Part shown: piece after piece, positions 1 through 13,300 of the stretch
How positions within the stretch are numbered: the stretch's first letter is position 1
How the letters are laid out: every line of letters begins with the position of its first letter
Assembly (NCBI GenBank): GCA_963573315.1
Contig: OY752141.1
Span: forward strand, 2,294,001-2,358,000
DNA from: Entomortierella parvispora
Lineage: Eukaryota; Mortierellomycota; Mortierellomycetes; Mortierellales; Mortierellaceae
DNA: 64,000 bases
Direction: 5' to 3'
Position numbers and translations under genes: made by a program
The notes under the pieces: generated by a model
Told to the model about the DNA's origin: nothing
Seen by the model: the letters and a program-made list of their open reading frames with translations, nothing else
The model's database searches: none

Positions 1-1
1 G

Positions 2-964
2 CAGGCATTCGTACGTTGGCTGCAGGAGCGTCAGCGACAACTAGACGACACCACTTCGACTGACCTCATGAACTACCTGAACTTTGGGCTCGAGTCTAAG
101 TCCTGGAAGCCCCAGACAGCTCGAGCATATCTGGCAACAATTCTCAAGCTCTTCCCGCAGGATAGGCAGGAAGGGCTACGCTCGGATGAGAACTTGACAG
201 ATTTTCTCAGGATCATGGGGAGCAACACACTCAAACGTGTTCGGAACCTCGACACCGATTTGGACCCGATCATCAAGGCGATACGAGACATGGGCGAGAA
301 CGAGCCCATGGACATCCAGCAACTGACGGCAAAGACTTGCTTCTTGCTGGGATTGGTTGGCTTCCTCAGAGCGGACGATCTGGCGTGCGTGGACGCAGCA
401 CAGTGTCGAATGAGAAAAGGATCCCTAGAGATGGTCATCGTTTCACCGAAAGAGCGCCGAAACGGACAGCCTATTGTCAAGCATGTCATGATCCACCCAC
501 ACGAGGAACGGATCCTCTGCCCTGTGAGCGTGTATCAGGAATACCGCAGGCGTACAGAGCAGCATGACGCACGGGCGAGAGGCCAACATCACAAGTTTGA
601 CAGGCAGCTACTGCAGTTGGACTTCACACCCCTGATTCGGGATGTCAGTTTTGGCACGTCAGGGTTGAGCGCGCAGAGGATTTCCAAGTACCTCGGAAGG
701 CTCTTGGACAAGCTGCCTCGGGAGGAGGGACAGTCTCGTATCAAGGTCCGCGCCTTGGCAGCTACGAATGCCCTCAGTCGGGGCGTTCCAGTGGACGACG
801 TGACCGCTCAAGGCAATTGGTCGTCGCCCACAATGGTGGAAGGTTACTACCGCGTTTCGAGAGCACTCGCCAGCAACTTCACCAACACTCTTCTTCCTTT
901 GCATCGGGATTCACAGATAGAGTCCCTTGGAGGGGGAAGAATAATGTCCAGCGATGCCGAATGA
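2..964 (+). CDS. Tyrosine recombinase (integrase-like), 5' partial
   Basis: The reading frame is open from the left edge, so the true start lies outside the window; 320 residues are visible. The N-terminal part (WLQERQRQL, then KSWKPQTARAYLATI) resembles the helical core-binding domain of tyrosine recombinases, and the rest resembles the catalytic domain. FLRADDL carries the likely first catalytic Arg, VRALAATNALSRGVPVDD the second Arg, GNWSS the Trp of the His/Trp position, and VEGYYRV the nucleophilic Tyr. The His normally three residues before the second Arg is Ile (IKVR), which may weaken activity. The family is used by Cryptons, DIRS/Ngaro-type retroelements and related eukaryotic elements, and no reverse transcriptase is visible to say which. 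The last codons and stop lie inside a 71-bp inverted repeat, consistent with a mobile-element coding end. Family call is fairly sure; element class and activity are not. Confidence 0.72.
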   Translation, partial: QAFVRWLQERQRQLDDTTSTDLMNYLNFGLESKSWKPQTARAYLATILKLFPQDRQEGLRSDENLTDFLRIMGSNTLKRVRNLDTDLDPIIKAIRDMGENEPMDIQQLTAKTCFLLGLVGFLRADDLACVDAAQCRMRKGSLEMVIVSPKERRNGQPIVKHVMIHPHEERILCPVSVYQEYRRRTEQHDARARGQHHKFDRQLLQLDFTPLIRDVSFGTSGLSAQRISKYLGRLLDKLPREEGQSRIKVRALAATNALSRGVPVDDVTAQGNWSSPTMVEGYYRVSRALASNFTNTLLPLHRDSQIESLGGGRIMSSDAE

Positions 965-1014
965 AATGAAGGCTGAAGCACATTTATTCGACACCGACAA
1001 GGGACTCTAGATGT
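944..1014 (+). repeat. Left arm of perfect 71-bp inverted repeat
   Basis: By direct reading, this segment is the exact reverse complement of 1141-1211, with mismatches starting immediately outside both arms. It contains the last seven codons (stop included) of the recombinase gene. A 126-bp spacer separates the arms, so a transcript through the gene end could fold into a very long hairpin. Confidence 0.95.
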
Positions 1015-1106
1015 CCCACCCAACCCTCCCTGGTCTCTTTTGCTTTGAGAGTAGATGGAGATCAAGAGATGCATCAGTCCCTTAGTGTAGAGCACTTTTT
1101 CTTTGG

Positions 1107-1211
1107 AGTCACGTGAGATCAATAAAAGAAAGATACACACACATCTAGAGTCCCTTGTCGGTGTCGAATAAATGTGCTTCAGCCTTCATTTCATTCGGCA
1201 TCGCTGGACAT
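1107..1211 (-). repeat. Right arm of inverted repeat, extended dispersed-repeat copy
   Basis: Positions 1141-1211 are the exact reverse complement of 944-1014. The similarity to the distant copy at 28127-28224 goes further, to about 1107, and ends at a TCACGTGA-containing segment. The right arm therefore looks like the fuller copy of a roughly 100-bp dispersed repeat, and the left arm a shorter, inverted copy fused to the recombinase gene end. Confidence 0.9.
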
Positions 1212-2736
1212 AATTCACCTGCTCCTCACCTTCACACCTGCATTATGGTCATAATTCACCTGCTCCTTACCTTCTCACCTGCGTTATGGTCATAATTCAC
1301 TCACACCTTACCTTCTCACCTGCGTAATGGTCATAATTCACCTGCTCCTTACCTTCTCACCTGCATTATGGTCATAATTCACCTGCTCCTCACCTTCACA
1401 TCTGCATTATGGTCATAATTCACCTGCTCCTTACCTTCTCGCCTGCATTATGGTCATAATTCACCTGCTCCTCACCTTCTCACCTGCATTATGGTCATAA
1501 TTCACCTGCTCCTCACCTTCACACCTGCATTATGGTCATAATTCACCTGCTCCTTACCTTCTCACCTGCATTATGGCCATAATTCACCTGCTCCTCACCT
1601 TTTCGCCTGCATTATGGTCATAATTCACTCACACCTTACCTTCTCACCTGCATTATGGTCATAATTCACCTGCTCCTTACCTTCTCACCTGCGTAATGGT
1701 CATAATTCACCTGCTCCTCACCTTCTCACCTGCATTATGGTCATAATTCACCTGCTCCTCACCTTCTCACCTGCGTTATGGTCATAATTCACCTGCTCCT
1801 CACCTTTTCGCCTGCATTATGGTCATAATTCACTCACACCTTACCTTCTCATGGTCATAATTCACCTGCTCCTTACCTTCTCACCTGCATTATGGTCATA
1901 ATTCACCTGCTCCTCACCTTCACATCTGCATTATGGTCATAATTCACCTGCTCCTTACCTTTTCGCCTGCATTATGGTCATAATTCACTCACACCTTACC
2001 CTTCTCACCTGCATTATGATCATAATTCACCTGCTCCTCACCTTCTCACCTGCGTTATGGTCATAATTCACCTGCTCCTCACCTTTTCGCCTGCATTATG
2101 GTCATAATTCACCTGCTCCTCACCTTTTCGCCTGCATTATGGTCATAATTCACTCACACTTTACCTTCTCACCTGCATTATGGTCATAATTCACCTGCTC
2201 CTTACCTTCTCACCTGCATTATGGTCATAATTCACCTGCTCCTCACCTTCTCACCTGCGTTATGGTCATAATTCACCTGCTCCTCACCTTTTCGCCTGCA
2301 TTATGGTCATAATTCACTCACACCTTACCTTCTCACCTGCATTATGGTCATAATTCACCTGCTCCTTACCTTCTCACCTGCATTATGGTCATAATTCACC
2401 TGCTCCTCACCTTCACATCTGCATTATGGTCATAATTCACCTGCTCCTTACCTTTTCGCCTGCATTATGGTCATAATTCACCTGCTCCTTACCTTCTCAC
2501 CTGCGTTATGGTCATAATTCACCTGCTCCTCACCTTCTCACCTGCATTATGGTCATAATTCACCTGCTCCTCACCTTCTCACCTGCATTATGGTCATAAT
2601 TCACCTGCTCCTCACCTTCTCACCTGCATTATGGTCATAATTCACCTGCTCCTCACCTTCTCACCTGCATTATGGTCATAATTCACCTGCTCCTCACCTT
2701 CTCGCCTGCATTATGGTAATAATTCACTTGCACTTC
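1209..2736. repeat. 41-bp minisatellite, about 37 tandem copies
   Basis: A unit starting CATAATTCACCTGCTCC and ending CCTGCATTATGGT repeats head to tail with its 41-bp length almost perfectly conserved. Several variant types are interspersed in the middle of the unit: CTGCTCCTTA, CTGCTCCTCA, TCACACCTTA, CCTTCACACC and CCTTTTCGCC. The TTTTCGCC variant is repeatedly followed by the TCACACC variant, hinting at higher-order duplication blocks. One unit near 1830-1860 lacks about 8 bp and one near 2000 has an extra C. Each unit junction carries the near-palindrome ATTATGGTCATAAT, and each unit has TCACCTG/CACCTG E-box-like words. No coding potential seen. Confidence 0.95.
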
Positions 2737-2916
2737 ACTGAGTGCAACTGCCATATCGTGATTTTATAGCGAGGAATAAAGTCTTTGGTTTTTCACTACC
2801 AGCTACCAAGAGCTCTACATCTACCAATACGCCTGCTATCGACAGCGTTGTCAAGTTTTCAAAACAGCTCCTGTCGTTCACTCCTTGAAAAAAGATCCAA
2901 TGTCTCGGCTCTCTGT

Positions 2917-3624
2917 TTAGGATCTAGAAAGAGCTTGCAGGGGTTTCTTGCTTTGGATCGCATGTTCAGCCTTTTCAAACTGGGCGGGAGGTTTGCCAAC
3001 AAACGCGCTTGATCTTGCCGCGTTAGAGAGAGACTGAAAGAGCAGCCGTAAGGAGCGAAAACGAGGAAAGTCGAGTCGATAGTTTAAGAGTCTGAAGAAT
3101 GGACTCCATGTCCATGGGTCCAGACGCACAAGGGGAAGCAAATCTTAGATCAACCTCAAAGTCGACACTGAACTCCTCGAGTGGAATTGCGTCGTGTGGT
3201 AATGCGCTTTGGCTCAGGAATAGGTTCAAAAAGGTCGGGCACTGAACACTTATGATGCGAATCCGATGCAGATTTCGGAGAAAAGGCGACTCTTTTGACA
3301 CGATTCCTTCATTGACGTCTTTGTGGCGAAGAGGGACGAGATAAGGGCCGTAGAGTTTCTTGATGCGGTCAAAAACAGGCCAATGGCGTTCCCGCAATTA
3401 TTGTCCTGCAGTTCAACCGTGTGCCAGAGGCTATCCATGAAAGCGTTGTACCAGGCCTTGCTGACTCGGACGCAGACTGAGAGATATGGATCTGGAATAG
3501 GACCTCCAGGGGCAGTCTGGGAGAGGAAGGAATGCATGGGCTGTCCATAGGATGTTGTCGTTGTATTAAAAGTGAATACTAAGGTGAGAAATGAGATCCA
3601 AGAGGTGAATGTCAAGGAATGCAC
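2917..3624 (-). pseudogene. F-box-like protein relic, frameshifted
   Basis: On the minus strand a segment reading PDPYLSVCVRVSKAWYNAF followed by DSLWHTVEL resembles the end of an F-box as found in large fungal F-box/leucine-rich families. The natural continuation (RERHWPVFDRIKKLYGP, then SPFLRNLHRIRIISVQCP) lies in another frame from about 3398 downward, implying a small indel near 3395-3412. That frame stops at 3023, and a further stretch in a third frame runs to about 2917. There is no intact start with a complete F-box. Intact relatives combine an F-box with leucine-rich repeats and act as substrate adaptors of SCF ubiquitin ligases. I infer a decayed gene; an intron hiding the shift is possible, but I see no splice signals. 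Confidence 0.45.
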
Positions 3625-6600
3625 AGGCCATGCCAGTAAGGTGCGCCACAGTTTTTTTTGTAGCTTTGTTTCTTGATCTGTTTTAGGTTGATCTGCCAGA
3701 TGGATCCGGGTCTGCGCCTGGATTTCACCCTCTCAGCCTCTGGAGAAGAGGACGATCACTGGAAGACAGACGCACGGACGGTGATCAATACAAGTCCGTT
3801 CATGCACATTTCTTCTCCTCCGCCTGGCTTCCCCTCTTTTCAAGGCGGCAGCGATGGAGATGGCATTGTGGTCACCTTCCTCTGAAAGGCAGCGTCGAAA
3901 TATATGTCGGGGGAGGATGAGAAAGAAAATTGCTGGAAAAAAATAATAACTCCATCTTGGCCCTCGTTCAAATGTTTCCCTCTTTGTCTGCCCTACTTTT
4001 CCTTGGTGATGATGATGACAATGAAATGGTTGTTATGAGCATCTTCTTCTATTTCTTCAACATGAGTATCTCATCGACATGAGGGTTGATCGAAGAGAGA
4101 GAAGACCCTTGGAGAGAAAGAAAAGCACGAAAGAAAAAAGGTCTTGGCAAATGTCCCTCCTTTCCATCCTTCATCCTTCTCTTTCTGCTCGCCTTTCTTT
4201 CACCTTCGCGAGGGCAATGGAAATCTTACTACTATCCGCCTCCTGCTGCCCCTTCCTTCGTCGCCGCGATAGTTGACGGACAGAGAGGAAGATCCAGAGA
4301 GAGAAAAAGAGCACAAAGCATCTGTCGCAACATCTCCTATCCACCTGTTTGTCCTCCTGCCCCCACTCTTACCTCACCGAAGCATTCTCGGCCAACTGGA
4401 CTGACATGTTGCCACCAGTCGAACGAGAAGCCCATGCGATATTGCCACCTTCTGCTCAGCAATTTGCAGTCTGAACAAAAGAAAAAGCAGACTTTTCTGC
4501 TTTCCTGCTCTTTCTCTCTTTCTTCTCCACTCGTCCATTCACCTCCTCCCCCTCCATCCCACTCCAGAACCACCACCACAGCCTCCATCTTCCGTCCTTT
4601 CTTTTCCACCCCAGTAGCAACAAGCTCTCTTCCCTGCGTCTGTTCACTCGCTGTTGTTGAACATTCAACTCTCACTAACATCGCTCACTTCTTCTTCATT
4701 TCTCACACTCTTGCCTTCCCCTCTGTTCTATTCTTCAAGTCTCTTGCGCTCTGCCTTTTCGATCAAGAAGTCAGTACTGACCTCCCTGCCCTTCCTCTGT
4801 CTTTGGTCTTCTGCCCAGACTTTTTTTTTTTTTTTTTTGCTTGGATCTCTTAATAGATCAAGGTGAGGGCCTTTTTTTTTTTTTTTAATAAAATATGTTC
4901 TTGGTGTTTTCTAACTTTTTCTTCCGAAGGCGGCGGTCGAGGTCAAGTTTGGTGGATATCGAAGAGCAAGGCTCAGGATCCTCCGTGAGAAGCTGACAGT
5001 AAGTCCTGTCTTTCTTTCTTCCTCTCCTTCCTTCCTTCCTTTCGTCCATCCCTCCTTGGCAAGAGTGTAGTAGGTAGGTATAGTTCTCTCCAAACGGTCC
5101 CAAACGACAAGACCACAACACATGGCAATCATAGTCCAATGTCTTTTATTAAACAGATGATGATCAAACAAAACACTCTCTGCTCGTCCGACTTGAATGA
5201 CAAGGTAAAGGAAAAAAAAAGAAGGGTGACAGTCTGGTGTCGGCAGGTGAAGTTCGACTCCCTCTACCTTCTGGAAAGGTTGTCTATGGATCTGGCTATG
5301 CAGTTTTCAACGAGACAGCATTCTCTTATGATTTCTTCCGCAAGTCTGTTAGAACGTTCACGACAACCAGCGGTATATATAAAACAACACACAGGCCATT
5401 TTGTACCACCACAGCCATGTTCAGTACAGACTGCTATGCGCATGCAGGGAGGAGCAAGGAAAACAGAGGTCAATCTCACAGCGGCCATGTCCCTGAGTAA
5501 GACATGATCGGTAATACTCATGACTGCAAAGTGCATGCTCTCGACAAAAATCGAATGTATGTAGCAGCCTACTTGGCGACAGCTGTTGCAGTCTGGTGGT
5601 GGGTGGTATCGTTGGCGCGATTAAGATCGGAAGACTCAATATCGCCCCTTGTTTTTCAGCGAAGGATCCACGACGACCATCACCGCTACCTGCCATCGTT
5701 GTAGTGACGCAGTTTCTAGCCCCATGTTGCTTGTCGCTTGTCACTTGTCGCTTGAGCGACACAAACATGGTTGAGCGTTCGTTGCCAGCTTGCAGTTTCC
5801 ATGGCCCGAGTCCTTGAGAGAGGTATCAAGCTGGACACGGATCTTGTCAGTTAAAAGACACAAAAAAAACAGGGCGTCCTGATCCGCTGCATCTGGCGAA
5901 CGTACCACTGTACGGTAGTGACCATTACTCGCTGATATGCGGGAGGTAAGTACGATAGATAAGAAGTAACCACTTTGGAAAGAGAGTATCAGATCCTTAA
6001 CCTGTACAATTACATATAGCCAGGTACATCTCACCTTTACAGTAACAGTAAAGGAAGAAATCCAAGTTGCCCGCGACAGACTGAAATGGCGCGAGAAACT
6101 CCTTGTTGTCATCGAATGGGTTGCACCTGTCCTTGGGTATCCACGATGTCACGAATTCGGCCAGGAGGTTCTCTATGGGATTTACTTCCGCGAGACGGTG
6201 CAAGATGGGTATTGAAGAGTCCATTGTTGTCGGATCTCCGAGGCAAGTTCTTGGCAGACGACTCTGTCAATTCGTTCGGTAGACATCCGACGTCTTTGAA
6301 GGCTCTGCAAGAGAAGCGAGGGCACGATGAGATAGTGAAGGCAAAGATTGGCATAGGTCGCGCAGCTCCACTGACAGCGATGGAGATCCTCTGCAGACGC
6401 TCCTCTTGATTGTTAATTCCATGGCGTTAATGGACAAACAACTTTCATTGTGACATTCCCCCGTCTTGATCAGTGGAAGCAGAAGGACTTCGGTTGGTGG
6501 CGATCAAGAAGTTCTAAGCCATCAGGGTAACACGAATATTAAAGCATGACGACCTGCATCTACATTTTTCTTTCATCTCCAAATCACTTTGCCACTCACC

Positions 6601-8325
6601 CATTCATCGTTTTCCATTACTCTAACCAACTGCAGCTCTCCTCACGATAATCCCAGACTCTTTTCATCATGAATTTCCCTACATCCCCCAGCGATTCTCC
6701 TTTTAATCAATCAAGGGCATCGCGTACCTGTTGTCATTTCTAAACAAGTCCGCGGGACAAATATCCAGTAACGCAAGATCACCTTCCTGGCATTCTTTAC
6801 TCTGAAGTCAGATTGGCCGTCGATTCTATAGGACGGAAGACGCTATTCAGCGCCTCATGTCTGACAGGTAAAATCCTTGCCGGCACTGAAGTGAGAAGGT
6901 GAGCTCTTGGATATGGTTCCATTTGCATGAAAGTTTGGTTGTTGTTTTCACTGCACTGACTTGTCTGATGAATGCTATGTTAGAGACTGACTCTGGGAAC
7001 ATATCCTGAAAAGTTATCTGATCGCCATTGCACGTCGGATCATGAGCCTATACAAGTCCGAACCCTACATGTTGGACTGGTCTCGATGAGAATCAGTGGA
7101 GGCAAAAGCCAAAGAACTCTGTCAGTCCACCCATGTATATCTCGGTTGCGATGGGAAAGACGACAAGCGCACAAAATGTAGACAGCGGGACTTGGATAGT
7201 ATAAAGAGGCTGTTCATGATGGAGGACCTTCTATGGGAACAACCCTTCAGCTCTGGATCTGGGAATATAGGAGGACCATGAGCAGCGAATCGAATCAAAT
7301 GGCCAAATCGAAACGTGTCCGCAGGAAGCACCCCAGCAGACCACCCATTTTGACTGGATCTTGTTGGTCAGCCTAGACGCTTCTTTGCTTTTGGAGGCAA
7401 GATCAAAACGCCAGATCAAGTGTTTCCAGATGGCTTCTACACGTTCATTCCGGTTGTCAAGGTAACGATCTTCCGTTGAGGAACATTTTTCATAAATATG
7501 GAATAGCCTCACAGGAGCACAATGATGGATCCCGTGTGATGATACTCTGGAGTAGAGCATTCTGCGTTCATGGTTCGGATTGTGCCGCCCCACATTCCTC
7601 CCTTTTGCTACGCTCGAACAACCGTTCTGGGAACTTTGCCGCTGTGTCCTTATCCCTGCTCCCCGATAACGCTCCTGACTGGCGTGTTGGAAAGGATATC
7701 TCTCCTAGGAGGCAAGACTCGATGGTGCTTCAAAAGTCGTTTTTCACCTGTTGAGGTCCCACTCTCTTCGATCGATCAGTTTTGACGAATAGTCAAGAGG
7801 AGGAATGGTGTCTACCGCTTTGTTGCGCTTTTCGACTTGTTTGTGTTGGATACCCACCTTCACACTTTGGATAAATTTCGGGGCTGCGTGGTGATAATGG
7901 CGATAGGACACGGTCAATGTTTTCTCTGTTCGGGATACACGCTGCGATTCAATCAGCAAGAGGGGAATATGGTGAATGCAACGACCTTACCATACTTCTT
8001 CAAGAATGCGTGTTTGCAATGAAGTTTTTAAACTTGATCTTATCTGATGGACCATCCTTCTTGTGTGACTTTCCCTGGAAGACCACAGGCGCTACGTTTT
8101 GCTTCACATCACATCCAAGCTAATCGATTTCTTTGTCTGATACTCTGATAGAATGTACGAGTTGGCGATGCGTGCAAGGCAGAGGTAGCTTAAAGCCACG
8201 AAGCAGATGATGGGAATAAATAACAGCATTGATGAAACACCAGAAAAACAGATTGTTCATACTGTGAATTTGCAATTTTATTACTTGTACGATATCATTC
8301 ACCCCCATGCTCCAACGCCTCCTGC
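3625..8325. other. Gene-poor stretch, no recognised gene
   Basis: I found no recognisable protein or RNA gene here. 4150-4850 is strongly pyrimidine-rich on the plus strand, like the 5' regions of genes elsewhere in this window. It is followed by a possible short exon at 4931-4998 (preceded by CTAAC and TTCTTCCGAAG, followed by GTAAGT), but no convincing coding continuation. Poly-T runs lie at 4820-4838 and 4872-4887, and a CTTC microsatellite near 5028-5042. Protein-like snippets between 5990 and 6420 on the minus strand change frame and stop, and may be decayed coding DNA. Confidence 0.6.
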
Positions 8326-10021
<1,696 letters not shown>

Positions 10022-10855
10022 GGTTACTGAGTGTGAGAGTGGTGATGGAAAGGGAAAGGGGGAAAGGAACGAGGGATGAAAAGAAAGAGAGAAATCAGAT
10101 GATGAGCAGGCTGCCTTTATTCGGTGCAAGAAAGAGAGCAGTCTGCCAGTGTGTTCCCAGTGTGTCCCGTGTGGTGCACACACTGCAGGCGGGCTGGCTG
10201 GGCTGGGCCGCAGTGGGAAATGATTTTTTTTTGGTGTCTCTCGCCGTGTGCAACGTGGCCGTCCTTGCTCGCATGTGCCTCCTTCCTTCCTGCTCTGTTG
10301 TCTCTTTGCTCTGCTCCTTTTTTTACGTGTCGTTCTCTCTCACTAGGCACTTGTCTTTTGCCACTGAACGACGATGCATCCCAGACCACTCCAACGTTGT
10401 CTATTCGTGTATTCGTGCTCGTACCTACCGCCAGTGCCATCACCCAAAGTACATTGGCCTTATTTTTGGTTACTCCAAACCACACGGTGCCTCGTCTCCC
10501 CAGAGAGAGTCGTGGTACCAAAACGTGTCCATCTCTTCATCGGGTCTGAGCTGGCTTCTTCCACGTCAGAGACGTACAGAGCTATCCGTTTGCCACCACA
10601 ATCACTTTACTCCAGTCATCACTCCAGCTCTCATCAAAGCTCTCCTCTTTCTACGTAGTCTAGGTCACTAGGGATATCATACCACACATTCACGTCGGTG
10701 GCAGCAGTGGTATCATTTGTCGGGCCAAAAGGGCGGATGATATATTTTTCTATTGGATTGTCCACCCTTTCGGGATATTCTTTTAGAGTGGAGGGTGATT
10801 CTGGTGGTATGGATTATTTGTCGTGGAGAAGGAGAAAGGGCTAGGAGAGACTGAC
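10022..10855. other. Intergenic: ARF1 upstream region
   Basis: No gene is seen. This is ARF1 upstream sequence plus the 3' flank of the next minus-strand gene. It contains short CAGTGTGT-type repeats near 10144-10182 and a TTTTTTTTGG run near 10226; no clear TATA box was identified. Confidence 0.5.
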
Positions 10856-11630
10856 TTAAGCATCCTCCTCGACGGGGGCAGCGACCTTGGGGGAAGGTCC
10901 CTGGGCAGTCCACTTGGAGGTGCCCTAGAAATAAGAATACAAAAACGAACATAGGATCAGAACCAGCTACAATCCTCTAACGATCAATTCTGGCTCCCAA
11001 GTCCCTGTAAAAGTTGCCCTTAGACTCTAAAGTCAAGTCGATCCATGCCAATTGATCCAGGTCCAATCCTTCCGCGTGCGCTCTCCATTGGTATTATCCG
11101 AATATCCTGGAAAACGCGCTGCTCGCCATAACGCAAGCCAGCGCAAGATACGGGAATCGGGTGGCGTTCCTGTGGATCAGGCAAGCCCCCGGTCAGCTCT
11201 CTTCTGCCAAAATTTTGGACAGGCACCAGAAATCCTCTCTTCCAACAAGAGCTTGCTAATACATTCACGGTCAGTGATCCGACTGTTGCCCGCTGTAGAT
11301 TGATTTCCGAAATGTAGATCTGTCCCCGAAATGAGATTGTTCCTGCTGTCCTTTATCGCGAATCCTGAAGCTCTCTGCCCATATCAACTCCTGTGCAACG
11401 TTCAGGATAGGAGCGGATGGAGATGACCAAGGAGGGTCGTTGTGTAGTTCGGGTCGTTGGAGCCTTACATTGTATTCAGTGGCGAGGTACAAGATTCCGG
11501 CAGGGATGACCAGTCCGAGGGCGCCGATAAGGCGGACATTGCGACCGTTCCAGCGGAAGTGCTTGGCAGTGGACTCGCGCATGCGGACCCACTTCTCGAT
11601 AGCGGGATCTTGTTGGAGGTAACCAGCCAT
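10856..11630 (-). CDS. Small mitochondrial membrane protein, probable complex I NDUFB4/B15-like subunit
   Basis: Two exons (11630-11469 and 10924-10856) join in phase to a 76-residue protein. The order is a charged N-terminus (DPAIEKWVRMRES), a region ending HFRWNGRNVRL, one hydrophobic segment (IGALGLVIPAGILYLA, about 34-50) and a short acidic tail (VAAPVEEDA). This layout, an N-terminal DPAIE-type motif before a single membrane span, matches the small fungal complex I subunit of the NDUFB4/B15 family, an accessory subunit of the inner-membrane arm. The acceptor CCTAG and donor GTAAGG are canonical; the intron is 544 nt. The assignment rests on motif memory and size; another single-span mitochondrial protein is possible. 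Confidence 0.55.
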
Positions 11631-11883
11631 TATGTATGATGTGAAGTGAGAAAAGTGATGCGAATGAATGCAGGCACGATGAACCTTTCACCGCATCGAC
11701 GTCCGGGGAGGCCTCCTCCGGCGGAATAAAACGTCACCGGAAATTTCCGAGATGCAAGCGTTAATAGATACTTTTGGTGGCAATAATCTCATGTCAGGAT
11801 GAACAGGACGACAAAAAGGATGCAAAATTGGGGTTCTTTTTATTGTGTATTCTCGCTCCATCCGGTTCCAAGACTTAGTATGC

Positions 11884-13300
11884 TTACTCGATGATCTGGA
11901 GTTCCTGAGTGCGGCCAGCAGCGTACTTGTCCTTGTAACGCTCCCACATTGCCAACAACTCATCAATGTACTTCTTTTGAAGATCCTGAAGCTGTTCTGT
12001 CGTAGGGGCTCCTTCAACCTTCTCCACATGAATCGGCTTTCCAATGACAATAAATACGGGCCTTCTGCGGGGCAAGAGACCAAATTCATCTACCAGGAGA
12101 AGAGAATAAGAAGACAATTGAGCCGTGATTAATATGATGTTTTACCCGGCCGAGTGAAAATAAAGAACATGCGGGACAGATGACAATACTTACAGTTAAA
12201 GATACCACGGCCATTGAACATGGGCATGGTGAATCCAAGCATCTTCTTCATAAACTGCTGAATTTGATACATCTTGCTGGTATGCGTCGCGCTGTACAAC
12301 TCGTAAAGATCATTCTCTCCAAAAGCCAAAGTAGGGACCAAACTTGCTCTATCGATACCAATTATGAATCCGAAAGATAGACAAAAAAGAATTAGAATCA
12401 ACAACACCATTGCGCCTTTGTTTTCTCCGCAGAACTCCAAGGTTCCAACCGATCAAAAACTTACCCATTGACCAAGGCCAGCTTAATGAAGCCCAATCGC
12501 TTCTTGAGGGTCAAGTCCAAAGTTCCAGGCTTGGCAGCCAAACTCTCCTGAGCGCCTCCGACCACGATGACGATCGAGCTTCCAGGTCCCGATTTCAAAA
12601 TGTGTTCACACGACTCCTTCGAGACCGAGGCACATCCATGGGCCATGATGTAGTCGCGATAGAAGGGAATCTGAAAATTGGATTGCAACGTCAGCAAGCG
12701 AGGCACAATCCCGGGAAATCGCTTGGAGAAGTTGAGACCCTCGGTCGCAAAAGTACAAAAGGCGCCTAGAGAGATGATGCCATGAGGGTGATATCCGAAA
12801 ATATAGTTTTTGGACGGATCCAGATCTCCTTCCTATAAACACAAGAGGGCAGAACAAAGGTGAGTTGATCACGAATATTAATAAAAAAAAATAAAAAAAA
12901 AAAAACTCGATCCATCCGTTCGTTTCCCTACCTTGATAAGGGTCATTGGGAAGTACTGGGCAAAGTAAGGCCAGCCAACCCAGTTTCGCCACCAGCTGAA
13001 CCTCCGGCCTCCCTTCTCTGGCGCCTGATCAAACATCAAGATCCAAAGCAAATAGATGATGATCAAGGGCCAGAGATACTTGATTGTGCAGAGGTAAAAA
13101 AAGGTCAGTGTGCAAACAGCCAAGGCCGAGATCCAGATCAAGACCGCTCCAGTTTGAAGACGACGTCTTATCGGCAATCGAATGGGTGCAAACAAAGGCA
13201 TGTGGGTATTGGCGGTGGCAGTGGTAGAGGTAGAGGAAGCGCCGCTGGACTTTTCAGAGGCTGTTGACGCCACCGCTGCTGTGGGCGTATCTGAAGACAT
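11884..13300 (-). CDS. DGAT2: Diacylglycerol O-acyltransferase type 2 (DGAT2)
   Basis: Four exons (13300-12932, 12832-12465, 12348-12194, 12089-11884) give 365 residues. DGAT2 makes triacylglycerol from diacylglycerol and acyl-CoA at the ER and lipid droplets. A Ser/Thr-rich N-terminus (1-33) precedes a double membrane-embedded hydrophobic block (about 51-90). The catalytic HPHG motif is in IFGYHPHGIISLGAF (His138-Gly141), the FYRDY region and the GGAQE motif (VVGGAQESL) follow, and splicing restores NGASLVPTLAFGEND and FNYEFGLLPRRRP, both hallmark DGAT2 blocks. All three introns are GT-AG. Length, topology and motifs agree with fungal DGAT2. It could act on monoacylglycerol as well, since the two activities are hard to separate by sequence. 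Confidence 0.95.

Noticed and set aside
4086-4853. 255-residue plus-strand frame in the pyrimidine belt
   Set aside because: Composition (Ser/Leu/Phe/Pro) simply reflects C/T-rich DNA; no motif, and it ends in a poly-T run.
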